Assembly (NCBI GenBank): GCA_902558835.1
Contig: CACEFK010000003.1
Span: forward strand, 1-64,000
From: an uncultured Pelagibacteraceae bacterium
GTDB taxonomy: Bacteria; Pseudomonadota; Alphaproteobacteria; Pelagibacterales; Pelagibacteraceae
Reading direction: 5' to 3'
Length of the DNA stretch: 64,000 bases
In this document: positions 53,274 to 62,508 of the stretch, piece by piece
Numbering within the stretch: position 1 is the stretch's first letter
Layout of the letters: every line of letters begins with the position of its first letter
Program-made: the position numbers and the translations under genes
Notes under the pieces: generated by a model
Databases searched by the model: none
What the model was told of the DNA's origin: nothing
What the model saw: only the letters and a program-made list of their open reading frames with translations

Positions 53274-53756
53274 GTGAATTCAATATTAAATAAAGAGCCA
53301 GTTTTAAGAGCAGAAAAATCACTAAAACAATTTAACCCAGATCTTAAAGTGATTGTTTTAGAGCAAACTGCCAGAACAGCTAACGATGCAGCTACAGCTT
53401 TAGGTTGCAAAGTAGGAGCCATTGTCAAAAGCTTACTTTTTAAAGCAGGGGATAGTTATGTTTTATGTTTAGTTTCTGGAGATAAAAGGTGTTCATTAAA
53501 TAAATTAAAAAAAATTTTAGATCAAAAAGATGTTTCAATGGCGAACCCAGAAGATGTTAAAAAAATTACTGGGTATACAATTGGTGGAGTATCTCCAACA
53601 GGACATTTAACAAAAATAAAAATTTTTATTGATGAAACTTTAAATAGATTTTCTTCAATTTTTGCAGCCGCGGGTCATCCTAATGCAGTGTTCGAAATAA
53701 ATTTTGAAAATTTAATTGCCTTAACCTCTGGTGAGATAAACGAAATAACAGAATGA
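53274..53756 (+). CDS. YbaK/EbsC-type aminoacyl-tRNA deacylase (GTG start)
   Basis: TANDAATALGCKVGAIVKSLLF, GYTIGGVSPTGH, FAAAGHPNAVFEI. Confidence 0.9.
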   Translation: MNSILNKEPVLRAEKSLKQFNPDLKVIVLEQTARTANDAATALGCKVGAIVKSLLFKAGDSYVLCLVSGDKRCSLNKLKKILDQKDVSMANPEDVKKITGYTIGGVSPTGHLTKIKIFIDETLNRFSSIFAAAGHPNAVFEINFENLIALTSGEINEITE

Positions 53757-54640
53757 GAAAACCACAATTAGTTGATTATTTGTTGTTGACATTGTTGTCA
53801 TTAATATGGGCGTCTGCTTTTTTTAATATAAAGATTGCGACATACTCATTCGGACCTATTACAATAGGTTTTTTAAGATCTTTTTTGGGAGCTATACCAG
53901 TTTTAATTTTATGTTTTTATAAAAATATAAAAATTGAAGCATTCTCAAAAGACTGGAAGTGGTTTGCAATCATTGGATTGGTAAATTTAGTTATTCCATT
54001 CATACTAATATCTTATGGAGTGAATTTTGTTCAAAGTAACTTAGCAGCTATCTTGATGTCCACAACACCATTAAGCTCAACAGTTCTAGCTCACTTTTTT
54101 TTAAAAGGAGAAAAATTTAACTTATTAAAAACAATTGGATTATTAATAGGATTTTCAGGAATAGTATTTTTGTTTTCAGATAACTTTTTAATTAATGAAA
54201 ATAACTTTATTGCTGCACTGTTGATTCTTCTTGGATCTACCTGTTATGTAATCGGAGGAGTTATAACATTAAAAATAAGCAATAAAGAAAATGAAAATGT
54301 TACGGGTTCAATTTTAATTTGGTCTACAATTATACTTCTTCCATTCACTTTAATTTTTGAAAAACCTTGGATGTTAAATCCCTCAACAGACTCAATTATA
54401 TCTGTAATATATTTAGGAATTTTTCCTACTGGTATAGCATGGTTATTGAGATTCAGAATTTTAAAAACAAATGGTCTCATATTTCATTCACAGGTTTCAT
54501 ATATCATTCCAATATTTGGAATTATTTTAGGATACATATTTCTTAATGAAATAATTACCTCAAAAATTATTGTTGCATTAATTGCTGTATTTATTGGAAT
54601 ATATTTAGCAAGAAAAGCAGATTATAAAAACGTTACTTAA
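53753..54640 (+). CDS. EamA/DMT family transporter
   Basis: 295 aa, 10 TM, LLTLLSLIWASAFFNIKIA. Confidence 0.87.
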   Translation: MRKPQLVDYLLLTLLSLIWASAFFNIKIATYSFGPITIGFLRSFLGAIPVLILCFYKNIKIEAFSKDWKWFAIIGLVNLVIPFILISYGVNFVQSNLAAILMSTTPLSSTVLAHFFLKGEKFNLLKTIGLLIGFSGIVFLFSDNFLINENNFIAALLILLGSTCYVIGGVITLKISNKENENVTGSILIWSTIILLPFTLIFEKPWMLNPSTDSIISVIYLGIFPTGIAWLLRFRILKTNGLIFHSQVSYIIPIFGIILGYIFLNEIITSKIIVALIAVFIGIYLARKADYKNVT

Positions 54641-55535
54641 GCTTTGCCATTGCTTTTATGTGAGCAGGACCAGTTTCACAACAACCTCCAATAATTGTTG
54701 CTCCATTTTTTTTAAATTTTTTTGCAATTTCATGAAATTTATCTGGTGTAAGATCATGTCTTTTTCCTAAAAACTCATTTGGATTTCCCTTAGTTTTTAA
54801 ATAATTAGCTGTGTATCCGTTTTTTGGTTTAGTGGTCAAAAATCCATTTAATTTAAATCCAAATGGTACGTTTAATTTTTTGATTTCTTCAAGATTGTGC
54901 TCATAATTTTCAGGTGAAACACAAGACAACATGACGCCTAAAAGATTTCCATCAATAATACTTTTAATATCTGAAATTTTTTCACCACTAGGTAACTTTG
55001 TACCTTCTGAAATATGAATTCCTATTAAATAAGGTTTTTTGAATTCTTTAATTGCCTCAATACCACATTTAAACTCTTTAATGCTGCTCCAAACATCAAA
55101 GTAATAAAAATCTACATATTCATTTAATAATCTAGCCTGTTCATTAAAGTCTTTAGTGATTTCAACCTCACTTCTTATATCCTCTTCATAAGTTAAACGT
55201 TGAGGTGGCAAACCTCCAGCAATCATTATATTTGGATATTCATTTTTCACTTTTAAAGCAATTTCTCCTGCTTTTTTATTAAGATATTCGAATTTATCTT
55301 CAATGTTGTTTTCACTTAGTCTTTTTCTTCTTGTGGTAAAAGTTGTTGTAACAATTACTTCTGCCCCAGCTTTTACAAAATCTTTGTGAGTACTCTCTAC
55401 CAATTCATGATATTCAGAATTTAGTATCGCATTAGCACTCCATAAAGTTCCATTTGGCTTCATGCCTCGAGCCAAAAGCTCTTGACCCATTCCACCATCC
55501 AATATTCTCGTCTCTTTAAAAAAATTAATATCCAT
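54633..55535 (-). CDS. bhmT: Homocysteine S-methyltransferase family protein (bhmT/mmuM-like)
   Basis: RILDGGMGQELLARG, VMLSCVSPENY, IIGGCCETGPAHI Zn-Cys pattern; preceded by SAM-II/SAM-V-like elements. Confidence 0.82.
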   Translation of the reverse strand: MDINFFKETRILDGGMGQELLARGMKPNGTLWSANAILNSEYHELVESTHKDFVKAGAEVIVTTTFTTRRKRLSENNIEDKFEYLNKKAGEIALKVKNEYPNIMIAGGLPPQRLTYEEDIRSEVEITKDFNEQARLLNEYVDFYYFDVWSSIKEFKCGIEAIKEFKKPYLIGIHISEGTKLPSGEKISDIKSIIDGNLLGVMLSCVSPENYEHNLEEIKKLNVPFGFKLNGFLTTKPKNGYTANYLKTKGNPNEFLGKRHDLTPDKFHEIAKKFKKNGATIIGGCCETGPAHIKAMAKLK

Positions 55536-55553
55536 TGTTTCCTCACTTTTTTA

Positions 55554-55598
55554 GTACTTTAGCTTTATGCTAGGTGCACAATACAGTTCAACTACCTT
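55554..55598 (-). promoter_or_regulatory. SAM-V-like riboswitch aptamer (gene-proximal of a tandem pair)
   Basis: Minus strand AAGGTAGTTGAACTGTATTGTGCACCTAGCATAAAGCTAAAGTAC: P1 AGGT/ACCT, loop UUGAACUGUAUUG, 3' AUAAAGCUAAAGU, pseudoknot ACU/AGU; followed by RBS GTGAGG (55546-55541) and ATG 55535. Confidence 0.8.
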
Positions 55599-55615
55599 GC
55601 TTATTTGATTATTTT

Positions 55616-55670
55616 GGGATTTCCATTTTAGCAGTTTATGCCCGCAATAGGATCAAATCGGCAATTAACT
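55616..55670 (-). promoter_or_regulatory. SAM-II-like riboswitch aptamer (distal of a tandem pair)
   Basis: Minus strand AGTTAATTGCCGATTTGATCCTATTGCGGGCATAAACTGCTAAAATGGAAATCCC: P1 TGCC/GGCA, GAUUUGAUCCUAUUGC loop, GCUAAAAUGGA, pseudoknot UCC/GGA. Confidence 0.82.
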
Positions 55671-55697
55671 TTTAATTGATAAATGAATGTTTGTAAA

Positions 55698-56288
55698 CTA
55701 TTTATCTAAAATAATTTTAGCATTAAAAGAAAAAGATCTTCTTTCAGCATTAATATTAAATGGATATGCAGTATGCATCAAATAGTTTGGAAAAATTATC
55801 AAGTCTCTTTCTTTAGGCACAATATTAAAAATACTTCTGCTTAAAAAACCCCTCTGTCCGTTTATAAAATCAATTGTGCCATTAGTCTTATCTTTTTTAT
55901 TTTTTAAAAGTTTATTTTTAGTCATATTTTTTGGGACTTTTAAATAACCCACACCAGATATATCTCCATCATGATAATGAATAGGGTTATATTCATCTTT
56001 AAATTGACTAACTACCCATAAATTTAATATTTTTATACTTTTAACTTTTTTAATTTTTTCATTTTTAAGAAAATCTTTGATATTTTTTTTTATTTCTCTC
56101 TCTAAATTCTTTTTTATAAAATTATTTGAAATTTTAATTTCTTTTTTAATTTGACTGGCTAATTTAGAACTATAATCATTATTTTTTGTTAAAACTTTAT
56201 TATCAATCTCTTTGTTCAAGATATTCAAAAATTTCTTTGAAATTTTTGTCTTTCCAATTGATGGACCAAAAGGCTTAATATTTTTCAT
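55698..56288 (-). CDS. Putative 2OG-Fe(II) oxygenase
   Basis: NPIHYHDGDISGVGYLKVP (HxD) and FPNYLMHTAYPFNINAERRSFSFNAKI (H...R). Confidence 0.72.
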   Translation of the reverse strand: MKNIKPFGPSIGKTKISKKFLNILNKEIDNKVLTKNNDYSSKLASQIKKEIKISNNFIKKNLEREIKKNIKDFLKNEKIKKVKSIKILNLWVVSQFKDEYNPIHYHDGDISGVGYLKVPKNMTKNKLLKNKKDKTNGTIDFINGQRGFLSRSIFNIVPKERDLIIFPNYLMHTAYPFNINAERRSFSFNAKIILDK

Positions 56289-56325
56289 AATATTTTAAAT
56301 ATATTAAAAGTACATTTATTCAAGA

Positions 56326-57072
56326 TTAAGCAATAAGTTTAATCCCCATTCTTATTGCGACAAAAATTACAAGAAAAGAAGTTAGTAGAGCTAAAATTTT
56401 ATTCGATAAAAATTTAATGTTTAATAAGCTACCAATTTGTCCTCCAATAAGTACCGATAAAAATAATGGCCAATAGGTAATAACTTGATCTAAAATCTGA
56501 TCTTTTGTCAGCTGTCCAGCTATTCCAAAGATAGAATTGATTAATATAAATATAGATGCACTGCTGGTGATATGCTTAGGGTATCCAGCTTTCATTAAAA
56601 ATAGAAGAGGACTTAAAAAAATTCCTCCACCAATTCCTACTAACCCTGACATAAAGCCAATTATCGATCCAATAGAAATTGAGATTAATCTTGGTATTTT
56701 ATTAATTTTAATTTGCTCTTTATTAAAAGATTTACTTTCAATTAATAAAAAAATGCCTGCAACCAACAAAACACAAAATAATAAAATCTCAAATAAACTT
56801 TTTTCAATTTTTATTGATCCTCCAATAAATGCAAAAGGTATAGAGCCAATTAAATAAGGAAAAAGTAAATTAAAATTTATGTTTTTAGATCTTATAAAAT
56901 TAATAGAATTACCAGATACAACAATAATATTGCATACAAGAGCTATGACGGGAAATATTGTGTAAGGTACACCCCAAATTAAAAGTATTGCAAGATATGT
57001 TGAGCCTCCTCCAAAACCAACACTTGAGTATATTAATGCAGTTACAAAGAAAAGAATTGATAATATAATCAT
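56326..57072 (-). CDS. TauE/SafE family sulfite exporter/permease
   Basis: SSVGFGGGSTYLAILLIWGVP, FMSGLVGIGGGIFLSPLLFL. Confidence 0.88.
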   Translation of the reverse strand: MIILSILFFVTALIYSSVGFGGGSTYLAILLIWGVPYTIFPVIALVCNIIVVSGNSINFIRSKNINFNLLFPYLIGSIPFAFIGGSIKIEKSLFEILLFCVLLVAGIFLLIESKSFNKEQIKINKIPRLISISIGSIIGFMSGLVGIGGGIFLSPLLFLMKAGYPKHITSSASIFILINSIFGIAGQLTKDQILDQVITYWPLFLSVLIGGQIGSLLNIKFLSNKILALLTSFLVIFVAIRMGIKLIA

Positions 57073-57081
57073 TTTTAAATT

Positions 57082-57582
57082 ATGGATGTAAATATAGCTT
57101 TATTGACTGTAACAGATACAAGAACATTTGATAATGATAAATCAGGTGCAATCTTAGTTGAAAAAATTAAAGAAGCAAAACATCAATTAATTGATCGAAA
57201 AATTTGTAAAGACAATAAAGAAGATATTGTAAAAATTTTAAAAGAATGGACTAATCAAAAAGATATAGACGTTATTATTACTACTGGAGGAACAGGTCTT
57301 ACTGGAAGAGATATAACTCCTGAAGCAGTTAATGAAATTGCAGATAAACATATACCTGGATTTGGAGAAGTTTTTAGAACAATAAGTCTAAAAACAGTTG
57401 GGACATCATCTATACAATCTAGAGCTTGTGCAGCTTTATCCAATGGAAAATATATATTCGCATTACCAGGATCCTCAGGAGGTGTAACTGATGCTTGGGA
57501 TGGAATATTGAAGCATCAGCTAGATATTAATCACAAACCTTGTAATTTTGTAGAATTATTTCCTAGACTTAAAGAGAAATAA
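57082..57582 (+). CDS. moaB: Molybdenum cofactor biosynthesis protein B
   Basis: LLTVTDTRTFDNDKSG, ITTGGTGLTGRDITPEA, LPGSSGGVTDAWD. Confidence 0.94.
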   Translation: MDVNIALLTVTDTRTFDNDKSGAILVEKIKEAKHQLIDRKICKDNKEDIVKILKEWTNQKDIDVIITTGGTGLTGRDITPEAVNEIADKHIPGFGEVFRTISLKTVGTSSIQSRACAALSNGKYIFALPGSSGGVTDAWDGILKHQLDINHKPCNFVELFPRLKEK

Positions 57583-57828
57583 TTACTTTTGATATTTGTC
57601 TTTCCATTCAGAATAAGGCATCCCGTAAACATGTTCCCTTGCATCAGGATCAGAAATTTCTATACCTTTCTTTCCAGCTTCTTCTCGGTACCATTTAGAA
57701 AGACAGTTTCTACAAAAACCTGCAAGATTCATTAGATCTATATTTTGTACATCTTTTCTTTCTCTAAGATGAAAAATTAATCTTTCAAAAGCTGCAGATT
57801 GCAATTCTTTTTTTGTATTTTCGTCCAT
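57583..57828 (-). CDS. DUF1244 domain-containing protein
   Basis: FERLIFHLRERKDVQNIDLMNLAGFCRNCLSKWY, DPDAREHVYGMPYSEWKDKYQ. Confidence 0.9.
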   Translation of the reverse strand: MDENTKKELQSAAFERLIFHLRERKDVQNIDLMNLAGFCRNCLSKWYREEAGKKGIEISDPDAREHVYGMPYSEWKDKYQK

Positions 57829-57849
57829 AATTTATTATATGTTTAATTT

Positions 57850-58416
57850 ATGAAATTAACAGGATCTTATAAAATTAATTTAGAGAAACAAAAAGTTTGG
57901 GATGCTTTAAATAATCCAGAAATACTTAAACAAGCAATCCCTGGATGCGAAGAGTTTAATAAAAAATCTGACACAGAATTTTCTGCAAAAGCTACAAATA
58001 AAATCGGACCTTTTAATGCTACATTTTCTGGTGATATTGAATTGAAAGATTTAAATCCTCCTAATAGTTATAAGATTTCAGGATCTGGAAATTCTTTAGT
58101 TGGTTTTGCTTCAGGAGAAGCCGAAGTTAAACTTGAAGATACAGACAATGGAACAAATTTAATTTATTCTGTTGAAGCACAAGTAGGTGGTAAAATTGCA
58201 CAAGTAGGTTCACGACTTATAGATATGACAGCAAAAAAAATGGCAGATATTTTTTTTGGTAAATTTTCAGAATTGATTTCTTCTGAAAAAGTTGAAGAAA
58301 AAGAAATTCCATTAACAACTGATTCAAAAACACCAGAAACAAAAATTAATTATGGTTATTTGACTGCTGCAGTAGTTCTTGGAATCTTCTTAATTTATTG
58401 GATGTTTTTAAAATAA
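57850..58416 (+). CDS. coxG: CoxG-like SRPBCC protein with C-terminal membrane anchor
   Basis: MKLTGSYKINLEKQKVWDALNNPEILKQAIPGCEE; terminal TM segment; upstream of coxSL. Confidence 0.88.
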   Translation: MKLTGSYKINLEKQKVWDALNNPEILKQAIPGCEEFNKKSDTEFSAKATNKIGPFNATFSGDIELKDLNPPNSYKISGSGNSLVGFASGEAEVKLEDTDNGTNLIYSVEAQVGGKIAQVGSRLIDMTAKKMADIFFGKFSELISSEKVEEKEIPLTTDSKTPETKINYGYLTAAVVLGIFLIYWMFLK

Positions 58417-58503
58417 AATTCTAGTCCAAGTAGTGTTCAATTTGACACTTGCCTTCATATTCTCAAAATGATTAAATCATAATATTATTTATAAGGAGAG
58501 ATT

Positions 58504-58965
58504 ATGGGTAAAATTTCATTAGAAGTTAATGGAAGAAAAGTAGAAAAAGAAGCTCCTGATAACACTTTATTATCTACATTTTTAAGAGAGCATTTGCAGC
58601 TAACAGGTACACATATCGGATGTGATACTAGCCAATGCGGAGCATGTGTAGTTCATGTTGACGGAAATTCTTTAAAAAGTTGTACAGCTTTAGCAGCTGA
58701 TGTTAATGGGTCAAAAGTTACAACAATTGAAGGTTTAGAAACAAATGGAAAAATGCATCCAATGCAGGAGGCATTTAAAAAACTTCATGGTTTACAGTGT
58801 GGTTTTTGTACACCTGGAATGGTTATGAGTGCAATTGATCTTTTACAAAAAAATAAAAAACCATCAGATACAGAAATTAGAGATTGGTTAGAGGGAAATA
58901 TTTGTAGATGCACTGGATACCAAAATATAGTTGCCGCGGTTAAAGAAGCAGCAACGAAAATGTAA
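58504..58965 (+). CDS. coxS: CODH-like molybdenum hydroxylase small (2Fe-2S) subunit
   Basis: [41 protein letters not shown]. Confidence 0.94.
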   Translation: MGKISLEVNGRKVEKEAPDNTLLSTFLREHLQLTGTHIGCDTSQCGACVVHVDGNSLKSCTALAADVNGSKVTTIEGLETNGKMHPMQEAFKKLHGLQCGFCTPGMVMSAIDLLQKNKKPSDTEIRDWLEGNICRCTGYQNIVAAVKEAATKM

Positions 58966-58985
58966 TTTTAAGGAGGAAAAAGAAA

Positions 58986-61364
58986 ATGGCAAGTTTAGTA
59001 GGTTCTAGAGTTGAGAGAAAAGAGGATAAAAGATTTTTAACTGGTAAAGGTAGATATACAGCAGATATTAATTTAGCAAATCAAACTTACGCAATTTTTG
59101 TTAGATCACCGCATGCAAGAGCATCTATTAAAAAAATAAATATAGATAAAGCTTTAAAATCGTCAGGAGTAGTAAGTATACTTACTGGAAAAGAAATAGC
59201 AGATGATAAAATTGGAGGTTTAATTGCGGGTTGGGCAATAAGAAGTGAAGACGGTACAGAAATGAAATGTCCTGGAAACCCTCCGCTAGCTAAAGATAAT
59301 GTAAATTTTGTTGGAGATCCTGTTGCAGTTGTAATTGCTGAAAGTTTAGCAGAAGCAAAAGAAGCTGCTGAAAAAGTTGAAGTTGATTACAAAGTATTAA
59401 AAGCAGTAACAAGTACTGCAGATGCCATGAATGGAGATACTATTCATGAAGGAATTGATAAAAATCTTTGTTTTGACTGGTTATTAGGTGACAGACAAAA
59501 AGTTAAAGAAGCATTTGATAAGGCTGATAAAGTAATTTCTATTGATATCATAAATAATAGATTAATTCCAAATGCAATGGAGCCAAGAGCATGTGTTGCT
59601 GATTACAATGCAGCATCTGAAGAGATCACTTTATACACAACAAGTCAAAATCCACATTTATCAAGATTGATAATGTCTGCTTTTGGAAATGTAGCTCCTG
59701 AACACAAGTTAAGAGTTGTAGCTCCAGATGTTGGTGGTGGTTTTGGTTCTAAAATAAATGTCTATAACGAAGATATTGTTTGTAGCTGGGCAGCTAAAAA
59801 AATTAATAGAGCTATTAAGTGGGTTGCAGAAAGATCAGAATCTTTTTTAACTGACATACATGGAAGAGATCATGTTACTCATGCAGAATTAGCAGTAACT
59901 AAAGATGGAAAGTTTCTTGGTTTTAAAAACGAGACCATAGCAAACCTTGGAGCTTATGCTCGAGTATTTGGAACAGTTACTCCAACTTATTTATTTGGAC
60001 CTTGCGCAACTGGTGTTTATGAAATTCCAGCAGCTTATACAAATGTCAAAGCCGTATATACAAATACAGCTCCAGTAGATGCTTATAGAGGCGCAGGTAG
60101 ACCAGAAGCTACATATACAATAGAAAGATTAGTTGAAAAAGCTTCAATGGAATTGGGAATAGATAAAACTGAACTTAGAATAAAAAACTTCCCTACAGCA
60201 TTTCCTTTTAAACAAACTTTAGTTCATACAGTAGATTCTGGTGATTATGTTGCTGGAATGGAAAAGGCAAAACAGATGGCGGACTACAAAGGTTTTGAGG
60301 CGAGAAGAAAAGAGTCTGAAGCAAAAGGAAAACTTAGAGGAATAGGTGTTACCTCATATTTTGAAGCATGTGGTATTGCTCCTTCAGCTGCTGTAATGTC
60401 TTTAGGATGTGGAGTTGGATTATGGGAATCTGCAGAGGTTAGATTTAATCCAACTGGACAAGTTACTGTTTACACAGGTTCACATAGTCATGGACAAAGT
60501 CACCAAACAACTTTTGCTCAAATAGCAGCGGATGAACTAGGTGTTCCAATAGAAAACATAGATATCGTTCATGGTGACACAGACAAAGGAACATTCGGTA
60601 TGGGAACATACGGTTCAAGATCTTTAGCTGTTGGTGGTATTGCTATTGTCAATGCTTGTAAAAAAATAGTTGAAAAAGGTAAAAGAGTTACAGCAAAAAT
60701 GTTAGAGGCAAATCCTGAAGACGTTGAGTTTAAAGATGGTGAATTTGTTGTTTCTAAATCAAATAAAAAGAAAACAATTGGAGAAGTAGCTTTTGCTTGT
60801 TATTTACCTGGTGTAAGAGATGAAATGAAATCTCCATTGCCAGAAGGTGATGAGCCTGGTTTAAAAGAAACTTCTTTCTATGATCCTTCAAACTTTTCTT
60901 TTCCAGCAGGAACACATATTGCTGAAGTTGAGATAGACCCTGAAACAGGTCATGTTAAGCTTGAAAAATATACAGCTTGTGATGATTTTGGAAGAATAAT
61001 TAATCCAATGGTTGTCGAAGGACAAGTTCATGGTGGTCTTGCTCAAGGTATTGGTCAAGCATTGTATGAAAATGCAGAGTACGATGAAACAGGTCAATTG
61101 ATGACAGGATCTTATATGGATTATACGATGCCACGTGCAGATAATTTTCCTGAGTTTAACATTGGTTATACTTGCACTCATGCAACCACAAATCCTTTAG
61201 GAGTTAAAGGTTGTGGAGAAGCAGGAGCAATAGCAGCACCACCTACTGTGATGAATGCTGTAATTGATGCCTTAGGTGGACAAGAAGTTACTATGCCAGC
61301 CACAGCTGAAAAAGTGTGGAAGGCTTGTAAAAATCTAAAAAAATCTAACGCAAAAGCAGCATAG
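58986..61364 (+). CDS. coxL: CODH-like molybdenum hydroxylase large subunit, form II signature
   Basis: VGSRVERKEDKRFLTGKGRYTADI, APVDAYRGAGRPEATY (AYRGAGR), GVKGCGEAGAIAAPP. Confidence 0.93.
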   Translation: MASLVGSRVERKEDKRFLTGKGRYTADINLANQTYAIFVRSPHARASIKKINIDKALKSSGVVSILTGKEIADDKIGGLIAGWAIRSEDGTEMKCPGNPPLAKDNVNFVGDPVAVVIAESLAEAKEAAEKVEVDYKVLKAVTSTADAMNGDTIHEGIDKNLCFDWLLGDRQKVKEAFDKADKVISIDIINNRLIPNAMEPRACVADYNAASEEITLYTTSQNPHLSRLIMSAFGNVAPEHKLRVVAPDVGGGFGSKINVYNEDIVCSWAAKKINRAIKWVAERSESFLTDIHGRDHVTHAELAVTKDGKFLGFKNETIANLGAYARVFGTVTPTYLFGPCATGVYEIPAAYTNVKAVYTNTAPVDAYRGAGRPEATYTIERLVEKASMELGIDKTELRIKNFPTAFPFKQTLVHTVDSGDYVAGMEKAKQMADYKGFEARRKESEAKGKLRGIGVTSYFEACGIAPSAAVMSLGCGVGLWESAEVRFNPTGQVTVYTGSHSHGQSHQTTFAQIAADELGVPIENIDIVHGDTDKGTFGMGTYGSRSLAVGGIAIVNACKKIVEKGKRVTAKMLEANPEDVEFKDGEFVVSKSNKKKTIGEVAFACYLPGVRDEMKSPLPEGDEPGLKETSFYDPSNFSFPAGTHIAEVEIDPETGHVKLEKYTACDDFGRIINPMVVEGQVHGGLAQGIGQALYENAEYDETGQLMTGSYMDYTMPRADNFPEFNIGYTCTHATTNPLGVKGCGEAGAIAAPPTVMNAVIDALGGQEVTMPATAEKVWKACKNLKKSNAKAA

Positions 61365-61371
61365 GAGGTTT

Positions 61372-62157
61372 ATGAAAGATTTTAATTATCATTCAGCAAA
61401 AGATAGTAAAGAAGCATCGAAACTTGCTTCATCTAGTTCTGCTTTTTTAGCAGGAGGAATGACCACTATTCCTTCAATGAAGTTAGGATTAGCTACTTAC
61501 AAAGATTTAATTGATATAAAAAATATCAAAAAATTAAGTGGGATAAAAGTAAGTGGGAAATCAGTTACAATAGGGGCTGCAACTAAACATGTTGAAGTTT
61601 CAAATTCTAAAGATGTAAAAAAAGCAATTCCATCATTATCTAGTTTGGCTGAAGGAATTGGTGATCCTCAAGTTAGAAATAGAGGAACAATAGGAGGGTC
61701 AATAGCAAATAATGATCCATCAGCAGATTATCCATCAGCATGTATTGCTTTAAACGCTATAATACATACGAACGAAAGAAAAATTGAAGCGGCAAAGTTT
61801 TTTAAAGGAATGTTTGAGACAGCTTTAAAAAAGGGTGAGTTAATAGAAGCCATAGAGTTTCAAATTCCAGAAAAATCTAGCTATCAAAAACATCCTAATC
61901 CTGCATCTAGATATGCAATAGTTGGAGTATATGTAGCTAAACATAAAGGCGATATAAACGTTGCAGTTACTGGTGCAAAATCATGTGTTTATAATGATAA
62001 AGAAATGTCGAAAGCTCTATCGGGTAATTTTTCATCTTCTTCAATAGATGGAATGGATCTAGATAGTTCAGAAATGAACTCTGACATGCATGCTTCTGCA
62101 GATTTTAGAGCTAGTTTAGTTGTCACTCAGGCTAAAAAAGCCGTTGATGCTTGTTAG
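61372..62157 (+). CDS. coxM: CODH-like molybdenum hydroxylase medium (FAD) subunit
   Basis: FLAGGMTTIPSMKLGLATYKDLIDI, VRNRGTIGGSIANNDPSADYP. Confidence 0.94.
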   Translation: MKDFNYHSAKDSKEASKLASSSSAFLAGGMTTIPSMKLGLATYKDLIDIKNIKKLSGIKVSGKSVTIGAATKHVEVSNSKDVKKAIPSLSSLAEGIGDPQVRNRGTIGGSIANNDPSADYPSACIALNAIIHTNERKIEAAKFFKGMFETALKKGELIEAIEFQIPEKSSYQKHPNPASRYAIVGVYVAKHKGDINVAVTGAKSCVYNDKEMSKALSGNFSSSSIDGMDLDSSEMNSDMHASADFRASLVVTQAKKAVDAC

Positions 62158-62178
62158 TTAAAAACTATATTTTATCAG

Positions 62179-62508
62179 ATGAAAAATTCATTTGATGAGA
62201 AAATATTAGACGAAGCTAAAGATTGGATTAAGGCTAATCAAAAAGTAGTTTTAGCAACTGTAATTCAAACCTGGGGATCATCACCTAGACAAGTTGGTAG
62301 CAGAATGATTGTGAACGAAAAAGGAGATTTTTCAGGATCAGTTTCTGGTGGATGTGTAGAATCTGCAGTTGTAAGTGAGTGTCTATCGTTAATTAAAGAC
62401 AACAAGCCTTGTAAAAAAATAGAATTTAAAGTTTCGAACGAGAGCGCTTGGGAAGTGGGTCTAGCATGTGGTGGAGAAATAGCGGTATATATTGAGCAGA
62501 TACACTAA
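62179..62508 (+). CDS. XdhC/CoxI family protein, N-terminal domain only
   Basis: LATVIQTWGSSPRQVGSRMIV, GSVSGGCVESAVV. Confidence 0.9.
   Translation: MKNSFDEKILDEAKDWIKANQKVVLATVIQTWGSSPRQVGSRMIVNEKGDFSGSVSGGCVESAVVSECLSLIKDNKPCKKIEFKVSNESAWEVGLACGGEIAVYIEQIH

Noticed and set aside
58442-58470. TTGACA with weak -10 upstream of coxS
   Set aside because: The -35 is good but no convincing -10 at proper spacing (AAAATG at 17 bp); too weak to annotate.
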